Position numbers and translations under genes: made by a program. Below, one piece after another: positions 1 through 8,634 of a stretch of 56,989 nucleotides of DNA; within the stretch, counting starts at the first letter, position 1, and every line of letters starts with the position of its first letter. Location: the NCBI GenBank assembly GCA_021372555.1, contig JAJFUI010000127.1:1-56989 (forward strand). The letters run 5' to 3'. The DNA comes from Planctomycetaceae bacterium. Its GTDB lineage: Bacteria > Planctomycetota > Planctomycetia > Pirellulales > Thermoguttaceae. The notes under the pieces are model-generated. The model was not told the origin of the DNA and did no database searches. It worked only from the letters and a program-made list of their open reading frames with translations.

Positions 1-72
1 AGGATCGAACAGTCTACCGCCAATACTTTTTGCTCTGCCGCGTTCCATTTCCAAATCACCTCACGCCTTGAG

Positions 73-912
73 TTACTTCTTGCAGCACCGTTCAAACCGC
101 TTCCAGCAGTTCTCTGCCGCTTTTCGCTTCTCTTCAAGTTGAATTTGGTGCTTTCTGAACTTCTCGAACGGGCCTTCGATTGAATGGCGGCTTCCTTCGA
201 GCACAAAGTCGCACAGCGATTCTTGCAGGACAGTCTCACGGGCTCCCCCGTGTTCGCGTGACATTCTTTTGAGACCTGACGCCCGAAATGTACTGCAATT
301 CCTGGTGATACTGAAATCTGCTCATTCCGGATGGATATGGGACATCCAAGTCATTGTATGAACTGCCCATTTTCTTCCTCGCAATCTCGCGGAATGCATC
401 TTCTGGACAGCCCGCAAATGCACCTCTCTCAAATGCTCGCAACTCCCAGTGATCGCCTTTCTCGAACTGTAGCTCCTTTGCAAGGAAGAAGTCACAATGC
501 GTGATCGCCTCCCTACAAAAGATGACTGGCTGCCCCCGTTTGACCCCTTGACATGTGTGACGACAAAGCAAAGGGAAGCGTCTTTTCCGTTCTGAGCCGT
601 TAGTTGCCAGTCGCCAGCGACGGTAACAAGAGTTCCAAGTGGCTCCCCTAGTTCGCCTGTCACAACAACACGGCTAAGCAGGTCGCTAGACTTAATCCGC
701 ATAATGGCATCTTCCTTCGCACGCGACCAGTTATCGGCAGGTCCGATGACACACACTGTCACAAGCGCAACTGCGGGGACGCCAATGCAAATCGCCATCC
801 GCGTCTGCCAGCCCCGATACGCGCCGTACCCTTTAGGAACCCTATTGTGCCTACCTCGCAATCGACCAAAGAACTTGCCAATCCTTCTATGTGCTGCATC
901 AATACCCGACAT
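73..912 (-). pseudogene. Unknown membrane-anchored protein interrupted by two compensating frameshifts
   Basis: I do not recognise this protein. The ATG at 912 opens a reading frame with one membrane segment (MAICIGVPAVALVTVCVIG, about residues 39-57) and then a soluble domain. At the C5 run 533-537 (G5 on the coding strand) the sensible frame moves: adding one G joins VTHVKG to GQPVIFCREAITHCDFF. At the second G5 run (coordinates 244-248) removing one G returns to the original frame, which ends in a lysine- and glutamate-rich tail at 73. Joined in this way the protein is about 279 residues. The unshifted middle frame is arginine- and serine-rich, as expected of an out-of-frame reading. Either the gene has decayed or the assembly has two homopolymer errors. 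The extent and the frames are visible; the function is unknown. Confidence 0.5.
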
Positions 913-966
913 CGTTTACGCCATCCCGTGGCTAGTGTAACATCCATTCTGTAAATACGGAGGGTG

Positions 967-997
967 ATTCCGGGGAGGGTGAAGGTGTCCCCGGAAT
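967..997. repeat. Perfect 10-bp hairpin, REP-like
   Basis: ATTCCGGGGA at 967-976 is the exact reverse complement of TCCCCGGAAT at 988-997, with an 11-nt loop. It lies between two minus-strand genes, 70 bp past the stop of the 75-residue membrane protein, and has no T tract on either side. It may end transcription weakly, but the GGGGACACC word resembles REP-type palindromes, which is the reading I prefer. Confidence 0.55.
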
Positions 998-1066
998 TGA
1001 TCAATGGGTGAGTAAAAACGACTACCACACCGCGTACAGCACCAAGAGGGTCGCTCTTTCATTGAA

Positions 1067-1294
1067 TCAGAATTGCCTCTCCGTGTCCCCCGTTTCTTTT
1101 CCCCGGTCACGTCGTTCGGTGGGATCCCGCCGCAACTGCCACGTTATCCTGACAGAAATCGCCAAAGTCAGAAAAAGGGAAAACCACAATGGGCTTCTGG
1201 GAGGTTCAAAGGCCAAGAAGAGAATATCGAGGCACACAGCAATAAGTAGAGTCACTGCATCGCGTCGCAATGCGTCCTTAACGTCAGGTTTCAT
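1067..1294 (-). CDS. Small two-helix membrane protein of unknown function
   Basis: A 75-residue protein with an ATG start. Two hydrophobic segments are visible, AVTLLIAVCLDILFLAF (about 13-29) and LWFSLFLTLAISVRITW (about 36-52), joined by a short turn containing PPRSP. The tail is highly charged (RRDPTERRDRGKETGD). This is a typical hairpin membrane protein with a cytoplasmic basic tail. No family is recognised. It lies upstream of the frameshifted gene on the same strand, 154 bp away, so the two may be co-transcribed. The composition favours a real gene over a chance ORF, but the size keeps confidence moderate. Confidence 0.45.
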   Translation of the reverse strand: MKPDVKDALRRDAVTLLIAVCLDILFLAFEPPRSPLWFSLFLTLAISVRITWQLRRDPTERRDRGKETGDTERQF

Positions 1295-2179
1295 CTTATT
1301 TGCACCAAGCCAGTTACTCTATAAAGTCTGCGAGCATCGCAGAACGCGGCAAACGCGACTGTCATCTTTCTCTGAACGCCTATCTCGGAAGAGGAAAAGG
1401 GGATAAAAAGAACAAAGGGGATACGTATGTAATGTCGCCTTGGTCGTCCACGCGGGAGAACGGGGGAACAGTCGCGATTCCTGACACGACGTCATTGTAG
1501 CCAGTCGGGCAAAGACCGGGTAGAACGCGTTCCCGACCACGACGCGATTCCACAACCGCCGCCACGCACCCGCCAATGCCGATGCAACGTGGCAGCGACT
1601 CTCGACTTTGCCGACCGTCCTCCGCGCTGATCGAAGGTTCCCTCACACCCGCCCGACGCGCCAAGTTGGCTCAAAGACTTTCGTTGCTCAGCCGCCGCCC
1701 GACGGCTACAGTGGACCCGTCTTCGTGCGCGCACGGGCCTTGCGGCCAAGGTCAGCCCTAAACTGGCTGTGCGGCGCGCGAAAAACCCTCCCAGAAGATG
1801 CGGGCGTCAGAAGCCAACTTGCGACCTGGTTGCCAGCCGCAACACAGCGAGCAAAAAAGTGCCGGCCCGCGGGTTGTCTGCCGGCTTGTCCGGCAGGCCG
1901 CTTTACGCGGGTGGCTGTGCCAGGTTGCCCAGCAACCAGTTGCCGGCCCGCGGGGAGGCGACAAACCCGAAGGCCGTCTCGATTTTGCCCTCCAGCCGGT
2001 CCGCGAGGAAGCTCCAACCCTGCGGAATTGTGCAACGGATACCACCAATGAGCCCCGCGACCAGCCGCCAAAAATCGCCGCTCCAACCGCTGCCCCGCCA
2101 ACCCCTTACGATTTGTGCGCTCGCAATCCCCAAGAAACGCACCGCCCGGGGGTCGGTTGCACAATTATCCGCGAGGCCG
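1295..2179. other. 885-bp stretch with no convincing gene, with short hairpins and repeats
   Basis: The open frames here lack start signals and have compositions typical of out-of-frame readings. The exception worth noting is a minus-strand stretch at 1903-2150, discussed in the findings. Visible structure includes a CTGCCGG/CCGGCAG hairpin at 1878-1896, a GGTTGC/GCAACC hairpin at 1923-1937, a direct repeat of TGCCGGCCCGCGGG at 1860 and 1941, and a G-rich stretch at 1388-1475 resembling REP-type words (AAAGGGGATAC, GGGGGAACAGTC). Confidence 0.5.
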
Positions 2180-2413
2180 TCATCGGCTGACGATCCAAAC
2201 CCAAATCGCGCCCAGACAAAGCAGCACGCCGACAAGAATCCACCACGGTTTGCGGCCCTGCCCCGCGTCTTCCTCCGAGATGTACTCGCCGCAATGCGGG
2301 CACCGCACCGAGTCCTCGTAGATCTCCGCGCCGCAGTACGGGCAGGGAACTGTCGCGTCCTCGCCCTCGGGCTCGTCGTCCCAGTCTTCGCTTTCCGAGG
2401 TGTGCCGTTCCAT
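2180..2413 (-). CDS. Zinc-ribbon protein with C-terminal membrane anchor
   Basis: A 77-residue protein from the ATG at 2413, chosen because GGAAGA sits 7 nt upstream; an ATG at 2434 is in frame but has no ribosome site. The acidic N-terminus leads into a zinc ribbon with two CxxC knuckles, CPYCGAEIYED and CPHCGEYI (about residues 24-46). A single hydrophobic helix (WWILVGVLLCLGAIWVWIV) follows at the C-terminus. It starts 42 bp after the hslU stop on the same strand and probably ends the hslVU transcript. The role is unknown. Three other zinc-ribbon plus membrane-helix proteins, or possible ones, occur in the window (17001, 37212 and 51628). Confidence 0.8.
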   Translation of the reverse strand: MERHTSESEDWDDEPEGEDATVPCPYCGAEIYEDSVRCPHCGEYISEEDAGQGRKPWWILVGVLLCLGAIWVWIVSR

Positions 2414-2455
2414 AGCCGTATCTTCCGCGGGCATCAAACGGCAAGGCCGCTCATG

Positions 2456-3793
2456 CTACAGAATGAACTTGCTCAGGTCCTCGTCCTCGGTCAGCTCGGC
2501 CAACCGCTCTCTGACGTAGGCGGCGTTAACGGCAACGCGGCCTTGCTTCATGTCGGGCGCCTCAAAGCTCAGTTCATCGAGCAGCCGCTCCATGATCGTG
2601 TAGAGCCGGCGAGCACCGATGTTCTGTGTCGTCTGGTTCACCTGGTACGCGAACTCGGCCAAGGTCTCGATGGCGTCCTCCTGGAACGTCAGTTCGACGC
2701 CTTCGGTGGCCAGGAGCGCTTCGTACTGTTTCGTGAGCGCTCCCTTGGGCTCCTTGAGAATTCGCACGAAATCATCCTTGCCCAGCGCCTGCAATTCGAC
2801 GCGGATCGGGAAGCGGCCCTGCAGTTCCGGCATGAGATCGCTCGGCTTCGCCCGATGGAAGGCGCCGGCGGCGATGAACAGGACGTGATCGGTCCGCACG
2901 TAGCCGTAGCGAGTCTGGACTGTCGTCCCCTCGATAATCGGCAGCAGGTCGCGCTGCACGCCCTGCCGCGACACATCGGCCCCGTGCGTCTGCTCGCCCG
3001 CGACGATCTTGTCCAACTCGTCCACGAAGATGATGCCTACATTCTCGGCCAACTCGATGGCGGCGGCGTTGACCTTCTCCTGATTGATCAGGGCGTCGCA
3101 CTCCTGCTCGAACAGCACGCCGCGAGCCTCAGCCACGGTCATTTCGCGGCGGCTGGTGTGCTTCGGCAGGATCTTATCGAACATCCCGTGCAGGTCGAGG
3201 TCCATCTGCTCCATGCCCACCCCGGTCAGCATCATCGGCGTGGCTCGCTGCTCGATGGTCACTTCGACGCGTCGCTGCTCCATTTCGCCGGAGGCAAGCA
3301 TCGCCCGCATTTTCTCACGCGTTCGCTCGTAGCGTTCCGGCGAGTCGGGGCTTTCGTGCATGGCGTCAAACGCCGGCGGTTGTGGGACCAGAAGGTCCAA
3401 AAGCCGATCGGCCACTCGCTTCTTTGCCTCCGCCTGAACGTTTTCCCGCTCGGCTGCCCGCACCAGTCCGATGGCGTTCTCGACCAACTCGCGGATCATG
3501 CTTTCCACGTCGCGGCCATAGTAGCCGACCTCCGTGTACCGGGTCGCCTCGACCTTGAAGAACGGCGCGCCGGTGAGCTTGGCCAGCCGCCGGGCGATCT
3601 CCGTTTTGCCGACACCGGTGGGCCCGATCATCATGATGTTCTTCGGGGCGACCTCGTGCCGCATGTCCCCTTGAAGCTGTTGCCGTCGCCAACGGTTGCG
3701 CACCGCGATGGCCACCGCCCGCTTCGCCGCGTCTTGCCCGACGATATGCCGGTCCAGCTCTTCAACAATTTGCCGAGGGGTCAAGTCTCGCAC
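2456..3793 (-). CDS. hslU: HslU (ClpY), ATPase subunit of the HslVU protease
   Basis: HslU is the AAA+ unfoldase that feeds proteins into the HslV peptidase in the cytoplasm. The 445-residue product starts with GTG at 3793, preceded by GGAGGA. The Walker A motif GPTGVGKT is at residues 57-64 and Walker B reads [10 protein letters not shown]. The inserted I domain is present, and the region around [20 protein letters not shown] matches the conserved sensor and pore-side part of HslU. The C-terminus ends in LSKFIL, the short tail that docks into HslV. The start overlaps the end of hslV by 13 bp, so the two are translationally coupled. Length and motifs are normal for the family. Confidence 0.97.
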   Translation of the reverse strand: MRDLTPRQIVEELDRHIVGQDAAKRAVAIAVRNRWRRQQLQGDMRHEVAPKNIMMIGPTGVGKTEIARRLAKLTGAPFFKVEATRYTEVGYYGRDVESMIRELVENAIGLVRAAERENVQAEAKKRVADRLLDLLVPQPPAFDAMHESPDSPERYERTREKMRAMLASGEMEQRRVEVTIEQRATPMMLTGVGMEQMDLDLHGMFDKILPKHTSRREMTVAEARGVLFEQECDALINQEKVNAAAIELAENVGIIFVDELDKIVAGEQTHGADVSRQGVQRDLLPIIEGTTVQTRYGYVRTDHVLFIAAGAFHRAKPSDLMPELQGRFPIRVELQALGKDDFVRILKEPKGALTKQYEALLATEGVELTFQEDAIETLAEFAYQVNQTTQNIGARRLYTIMERLLDELSFEAPDMKQGRVAVNAAYVRERLAELTEDEDLSKFIL

Positions 3794-4323
3794 GCCATCT
3801 CCTCCACGATAATGTTCGTATTCGTGTACACGTCAATGCCCGCGGCGATCGTCAACGCGGTGCGGACGATCTCGACGGCGCTGAGATTGGCGTGGGCCAG
3901 CAGCGCTCGCGCGGCGGCCACCGCAAAGTTGCCGCCCGACCCGATCCCCAAGACACCGTCGGTCGGCTGCACGACGTCGCCGTTGCCGGTAATGAGCAGC
4001 GTGTGCCGCGCGTCGGCCACCGCCATCATCGCCTCCAGTCGCCGCAGCGCTCGATCGGTGCGCCACTCCTTCGCCAACTCCGTGGCGGCACGCGGCACGT
4101 TCGACGGATAATCCTTGAGCTTGGCCTCAAACCGCTCAACCAGCGCAAAGGCATCGGCCGTTGCCCCTGCAAAACCGGTCATCACCTTGCCGTCCATCAG
4201 TCGCCGGACCTTACTGACGTCGGCCTTCATGATGGTGTTCGCCACCGTCACTTGGCCGTCACCACCCATGGCCACCACCCCCCGATGGCGGACAGTCAGA
4301 ATCGTTGTCGAGTGGCTTTTCAT
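3781..4323 (-). CDS. hslV: HslV (ClpQ), threonine peptidase subunit
   Basis: HslV is the proteasome-like threonine peptidase of the HslVU complex. The 180-residue sequence begins MKSHS and then [20 protein letters not shown], so the catalytic threonine is Thr6 and four residues besides the initiator methionine must be removed to expose it. The GGDGQVT motif and the central glycine-rich core ([14 protein letters not shown]) are present. A ribosome site (GGAG) lies just upstream. The gene is first in the operon and overlaps hslU by 13 bp. A promoter-like TTCATT-N17-TACAAT lies about 35 bp upstream of the start. Confidence 0.97.
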   Translation of the reverse strand: MKSHSTTILTVRHRGVVAMGGDGQVTVANTIMKADVSKVRRLMDGKVMTGFAGATADAFALVERFEAKLKDYPSNVPRAATELAKEWRTDRALRRLEAMMAVADARHTLLITGNGDVVQPTDGVLGIGSGGNFAVAAARALLAHANLSAVEIVRTALTIAAGIDVYTNTNIIVEEMACET

Positions 4324-4356
4324 GCTTTCACGCTCCGCAAAGACCTTTCAAACGGA

Positions 4357-4385
4357 ATTGTAACCATCAATATGGCGCAAATGAA
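4357..4385 (-). promoter_or_regulatory. Putative sigma-70-type promoter of hslVU
   Basis: On the minus strand, TTCATT (4385-4380), a 17-bp spacer and TACAAT (4362-4357) lie about 35 bp upstream of the hslV start. The -10 is good and the -35 matches only three of six consensus positions, so this is a moderate prediction. Confidence 0.4.
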
Positions 4386-4394
4386 TGGACGGTG

Positions 4395-4434
4395 CCAGGG
4401 GGCCGACGGCCAACGAAAAAGGCCGGCCCCCTGG
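4395..4434 (-). terminator. Long GC-rich hairpin after the LTXXQ-like gene
   Basis: CCAGGGGGCC (4395-4404) pairs with GGCCCCCTGG (4425-4434), and an inner GGCC/GGCC pair closes an A-rich 9-nt loop. It lies 37 bp beyond the stop of the minus-strand LTXXQ-like gene and just before the hslV promoter. There is no T tract, so it may act as a factor-dependent terminator or an insulating hairpin. Confidence 0.5.
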
Positions 4435-4470
4435 GGGACCGGCCCGGCGACTCCGACGTTTTTTCGACGG

Positions 4471-4986
4471 CTAGGTGCCTTCCAGCCGATGGCCGCGACG
4501 GTGCGCGCGTCGCGTCTTGATCACTTGCTTTTGATCCGGGGTGAGGACGGACTCGACTTTCTCGCGAACTTCCTTCGTAAGTTGGGCGAACTGCTTGGCG
4601 ACTTCATCGAACTTCACCTTCTGCTCGTTGGTGAGCTTCATCGCCTCGCGACCGGCCGCTTCGATTTCATCGTGACTCTTTCCCGCCTCCTTTGCGGCAG
4701 CGGCGGCTTCTTTGCGAGCCGTCTTCTGATCCGCTGTCGGAATGGCCATCCGCTTCTCCCTGAGGGCCTTGAACTTGGGAACGTATTCCTTCTTGATCTC
4801 GGCCACCTTGGTCTTCTGCGCGTCGGTGAGCTCGACACCGCGGAGAATCTCCATGCCAGGGACGAATTCCGCTCGGGCCTTGTCCTCTCGTGGCGGCTTC
4901 GTTTCCTTCTTCTCTTCAGCCGCGAACAAGCTGCCGACCAACACCAGCGACACTGCCAACGCAAATGCAGCACTCACAACTCTCAT
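4471..4986 (-). CDS. Exported LTXXQ/Spy-like helical protein
   Basis: A 171-residue protein from the ATG at 4986, where AGGAAG lies upstream and a clean signal peptide follows (MRVVSAAFALAVSLVLVGSL, then FAAEEKK). A frame extends 84 bp further upstream but has no signal-like start. The mature part is charged and alpha-helical, with two motifs of the LTxxQ type, ELTDAQKTKVAEIKKEY and KLTNEQKVKFDEVAKQF, plus a third VLTPDQKQVIK. This is the pattern of Spy/CpxP-like periplasmic proteins. In planctomycetes such proteins are common and their job is unproven; binding of unfolded proteins or metal-stress sensing are guesses from the family. The gene is monocistronic as far as can be seen. Confidence 0.8.
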   Translation of the reverse strand: MRVVSAAFALAVSLVLVGSLFAAEEKKETKPPREDKARAEFVPGMEILRGVELTDAQKTKVAEIKKEYVPKFKALREKRMAIPTADQKTARKEAAAAAKEAGKSHDEIEAAGREAMKLTNEQKVKFDEVAKQFAQLTKEVREKVESVLTPDQKQVIKTRRAHRRGHRLEGT

Positions 4987-5169
4987 GACACTCTTCCTTT
5001 GCTCGAAAATGGGGGCAACTTGATGGGCAGTCGCTTGTCCATGCCGAACAACACAACGGCCGCTCATCAATAGACGCCCCGGCGACTGGCAGCCACTGGG
5101 GCGTAATTCGTCTACACGAAATTCAACACCATCGATCGCCGTAGGTTTCGGCGAATTCCTCGACGGTTC

Positions 5170-7038
5170 TTATCGGATCAGCTTTTTTAGCTCCGATTCC
5201 AGATCAACGACCTTAACCGCGCGGTTGACGACCTTGCCCTGCTGGTCGATAAGAATCATCGTTGGCACGGTAAGAATCCCCAGGGCGTTGGCCGGACGAC
5301 TGTCCAGTCCGCCCTCCTCGTAAATTTGAGGCCAGGGCAGCGGGTTGTCGGCCAAATAGGCGTTCAGGTCTTTCGCGTTGTTGTCGAGACTTACGCCGAC
5401 AATCGCCAGTGAGCGACCATACTTGTTCCATAACTCCTTGAGCGTCGCCATATCTGCCTTGGCGGGGGCACACCAGGTCGCCCAATACTGGATTAGCACC
5501 ACTTTGCCGCGGTAGCTGGCCAGATCAATCTGACCGCCTTGGGGGCTTTGCCCGCGAAGCTCGATGGTCTTGCCGACCGAGTCGAGCCGAATCTGCGCGC
5601 CGGCGGCTTTCTTCCCGGCCGACGCATTGGGGAACTCCTGGCTAATGCGCAAGTACCACCGCTTCGCCTCATCTTCCTGACCCGTGAACTCCTGACTAAT
5701 GGCCAACTGAAGCATGGCCTCGGCAGCGTCGGGTGCTGTCGGATACTGGGAGACGAAGCCTTCTAACGTCTTCAGCCACTCTTCCTGGAGCTTCGCGAAA
5801 TTGGCCTTTGGCGCCTGCATCGAGCGGAAGTACGCCGCCGTGAGTTGGCGGAACTTGACGTAAGCTGCCAAGTTCTTGTCGGTGTTATTCTTTTCCAGCT
5901 TGTCGAAGAGCTTTTCGAGACGCTCGGCGCCATCGGGATAAACGCCCGATTGGACGGCCGCGCTGAGCATGTCGGCGAGTTGGCGTACCCACATGCTGCG
6001 ATCTTCCGCAGTCTTCGCCGCCTCGGCGATTTGATCAATCAGGTCGGCCCTTTTGGCGGTGTATTTCGCTTGCTCGGCCTGCGAGCCGCTTCGGGCCGGA
6101 TCGCGGTCGAGCTTCTCGAGGTCCGCCAAAAGCTTTTGCGACGTTTCGCTCGGCGCGTTTGACGTGTTCGGCTCATTCCGCACCGGCAGAGAGGCTTGGA
6201 AGAAGAGGCCGCTGTCGGACAGAGGTATCAACCTCCAGGCGTCTCCGACTTGCACCAGAGTGCCGATCTGCACCTGTTCGTGCTTGCCGTTGCTGTCGAC
6301 GATGGCCGTCACGTTTTCATACACTCGCATGTCCTTGGTAGACTGATCGGTTCCGGCTGGCACAACGCCTGGGCGGCTGGCGCCGAATTGGAGCCAAACG
6401 GCGTTCGGTGCTGCGCTATTTTGCCGAGCTACGGTTGCCGTAAAGCCTTTGATTGCTTGGTTAACCTTTTCGGTTACGGCCTGTGAACGGGTTTTGCCGA
6501 GGCCCAGCGATCGCAAATCAGTCGGAGTGAGGAGGAGTCGCGCGAAACGATCCGCGTCTCGTGCCGTAATCGCGGCCACTGCCTCGGACGTGACCTCTTC
6601 GGCAGAGATCTGCTTCCAATAGTCGATGACGCCGTCCTCGTTGCGATCAATTCCCCAGCGACTTCCACCGGTGTGGAACCAACGGCACTGGTCGACCTTG
6701 CCGTTGAAGTTGGAGTCGATATCGCGGTACACCTCTAAGCCGTCCTTGTAGTAGCTCCACTGATCGACAACGCCATCGTCGTTGGTGTCGATGAACTTCC
6801 GGAGCATCACACCTTCCGGACTCTCGACGATCCAGCCGATGTGGCCATCGATCTTCTTGGCGACCATCTTGCACTTGGCAGCAGCTTCCGCGGAGGGACG
6901 ATCGTATTCGACGCCCTGTTGAACGGGCACGAGCCGCAGGGCCTGCTCTGCCGTGGGCGCGGCGGCCAATGCCCAATCCGGCAACAAACTCAAACAAAAT
7001 GCGCTAAGCAAGGCCATTGTGGGGGGATGAAACCGCAT
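5170..7038 (-). CDS. Exported protein with calcium-loop repeats and a TlpA-like thioredoxin fold lacking the second cysteine
   Basis: A 622-residue protein from the ATG at 7038 (AAAGGAT upstream), followed by a signal peptide ending near ALAAAP. Residues of about 80-150 carry three DxNxDGxxD-type loops: DTNDDGVVDQW, DSNFNGKVDQ and DRNEDGVIDYW, which resemble calcium-binding EF-hand/dockerin loops. A helical middle part with TPR-like text follows. The last 150 residues form a TlpA/ResA-type thioredoxin fold: RGKVVLIQYWATWCAPAK, then the cis-proline segment LTVPTMILID. The usual CxxC is CAPA here (Cys523, Ala526), so disulfide exchange by the standard mechanism is not possible. It may bind a redox partner through one cysteine. 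No obvious operon partner is present. Confidence 0.85.
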   Translation of the reverse strand: MRFHPPTMALLSAFCLSLLPDWALAAAPTAEQALRLVPVQQGVEYDRPSAEAAAKCKMVAKKIDGHIGWIVESPEGVMLRKFIDTNDDGVVDQWSYYKDGLEVYRDIDSNFNGKVDQCRWFHTGGSRWGIDRNEDGVIDYWKQISAEEVTSEAVAAITARDADRFARLLLTPTDLRSLGLGKTRSQAVTEKVNQAIKGFTATVARQNSAAPNAVWLQFGASRPGVVPAGTDQSTKDMRVYENVTAIVDSNGKHEQVQIGTLVQVGDAWRLIPLSDSGLFFQASLPVRNEPNTSNAPSETSQKLLADLEKLDRDPARSGSQAEQAKYTAKRADLIDQIAEAAKTAEDRSMWVRQLADMLSAAVQSGVYPDGAERLEKLFDKLEKNNTDKNLAAYVKFRQLTAAYFRSMQAPKANFAKLQEEWLKTLEGFVSQYPTAPDAAEAMLQLAISQEFTGQEDEAKRWYLRISQEFPNASAGKKAAGAQIRLDSVGKTIELRGQSPQGGQIDLASYRGKVVLIQYWATWCAPAKADMATLKELWNKYGRSLAIVGVSLDNNAKDLNAYLADNPLPWPQIYEEGGLDSRPANALGILTVPTMILIDQQGKVVNRAVKVVDLESELKKLIR

Positions 7039-7313
7039 TGCGTTGATCCTTTCCTTCCCTGGAGAGGTTGGTCGACCGCGCCGGCGCAAGCCGGCAGACA
7101 TACCCCCAATGTTTCGGCTCAACCACAACCGAAATATAAGCAAATTGCGTCGTGTTTACCGAATATAGCGATAATGGCGCTGGTTCGCAGGACCTGCGTT
7201 GCCACGCCTTTGGACGGTTTCTTTGCTACACGACGCGTGCAAAGTGGCTTACCGATCACTCGCCTGATTCGCCCGGACAACTCGGCGTCGTTTCGCCCCC
7301 TGACGGAAAGCGG

Positions 7314-7319
7314 TATACT
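7314..7319 (+). promoter_or_regulatory. -10-like TATACT placed for a leaderless transcript
   Basis: TATACT lies exactly 6 nt before the ATG of the M16 peptidase gene, so a transcript starting 7 nt after the -10 would begin at the start codon. No Shine-Dalgarno site is present. The position expected for a -35 reads TTTCGC, which is weak. Confidence 0.4.
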
Positions 7320-7325
7320 GCCGGA

Positions 7326-8561
7326 ATGGAATTTCTAAGACATACGTTGGCAAATGGGCTGGACATCGTAGCGGAGAGCAGTCCGGCGGCTTATTCGACG
7401 GCCCTCGGCTTTTTCGTGCGCACCGGCGCTCGTGACGAGGACGATGCGGTGGCCGGGGTCAGTCATTTCCTCGAGCACATGGTGTTTAAGGGCACGCCCA
7501 CCCGTTCGGCGGACGACGTGAACCGTGAATTCGACGAGATGGGTGCGCATTACAACGCCTTTACGAACGAGGAGAACACAGTCTACTACGCCGCCGTGCT
7601 TCCGGAACACCAGGACCGAGCGGCGGAACTATTGGCCGACATTCTGCGCCCCTCTTTGCGTGAAGATGACTTCAATACGGAAAAGCAGGTGATCCTCGAA
7701 GAGATTCAAATGTACGAGGATCAGCCGCCGTTCGGAGCGGACGACAAATGCCGGGCGATGCACTATGGCTCCCATCCGTTGGGCCGAAGCGTCCTGGGAA
7801 CGCCACAAAGCATCGGCCAACTGCCGGTCGACGCCATGCGGGAGTACTTCCGGCGGCGTTACAGCCCCGAGAACATCGTTCTTGCCGCGGCCGGCCGGGT
7901 TGATTTCGACTCTTTGGTGGCCATGGCTGACCGGCTCTGCGGTGACTGGGAGCGGATTGCGGCTAGCCGGAACGTCGAGCCGGCCGCTCGCTGCGACGGC
8001 TTCGAGGTTCTTCGCAAGGAGACGGCGTCGCAGCAGTATCTGCTACAGCTCTCAGCCGGCCCGGCGGCCGAAGATGCCGACCGGTACGCTGCCAAGCTGC
8101 TGTCCACCGTCCTGGGCGACGATTCCGGCAGCCGGCTCTACTGGGAATTGGTTGATCCCGGCTTGGCCGAACACTGCAGCCTCGGTCACAGCGAGCATGA
8201 AGGGGCAGGCATGATGATGACCTACATGACTTGCGACCCTGAGTACGCCGCGAGCAATCTGCGGCGCATCATCGATGTCTACCGGCAAGCAGAGGCCGAA
8301 GGGGTCACTGCGGAAGAACTGGAACAGGCCAAAAGCAAGGTCCGCTCGCGGATTGTGCTTTCGAGCGAACGTCCGCGAGGGCGGCTGTTTGCCGTCGGAA
8401 GCGATTGGCTCTACCGCCGGGAGTATCGGCCGGTAGAACTGGATCTGGACACCGTTTCCGGAGTCACCGTGCCGGAGCTGTCGGCGGTTTTAGCCAAGTA
8501 TCCGCTCACTCATGCCACGACGGTGACGATCGGACCGCTCGCTGAATTGCCACAGCCGTAG
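7326..8561 (+). CDS. M16 family zinc metallopeptidase
   Basis: A 411-residue protein, the usual size of the single-chain PepR/YmxG-type (M16B) peptidases related to the mitochondrial processing peptidase. The inverted zinc motif HxxEH is seen as HFLEHMVFKGT near residue 50, and the distal glutamate region is NTEKQVILEEIQMYEDQP. The C-terminal half has the R/Y-type segment typical of the non-catalytic domain. I start it at 7326 (MEFLRHTLANGL) because homologues begin at this strand; the frame is open for 174 bp upstream. There is no ribosome site, and a -10-like TATACT sits just before the ATG. It probably degrades oligopeptides or processes precursors. Confidence 0.92.
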   Translation: MEFLRHTLANGLDIVAESSPAAYSTALGFFVRTGARDEDDAVAGVSHFLEHMVFKGTPTRSADDVNREFDEMGAHYNAFTNEENTVYYAAVLPEHQDRAAELLADILRPSLREDDFNTEKQVILEEIQMYEDQPPFGADDKCRAMHYGSHPLGRSVLGTPQSIGQLPVDAMREYFRRRYSPENIVLAAAGRVDFDSLVAMADRLCGDWERIAASRNVEPAARCDGFEVLRKETASQQYLLQLSAGPAAEDADRYAAKLLSTVLGDDSGSRLYWELVDPGLAEHCSLGHSEHEGAGMMMTYMTCDPEYAASNLRRIIDVYRQAEAEGVTAEELEQAKSKVRSRIVLSSERPRGRLFAVGSDWLYRREYRPVELDLDTVSGVTVPELSAVLAKYPLTHATTVTIGPLAELPQP

Positions 8562-8634
8562 TTTGTTGGGAGAATGCCCGCCGATTGTTTTCGACGTGGA
8601 GCGTGGCTTGTCGCGATTTCCGCTCCGTCATACG

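Noticed and set aside
1769..4111. A 780-codon open frame on the plus strand
   Set aside because: It is antisense to hslU and hslV, which are unmistakable on the minus strand, and has no start signal.
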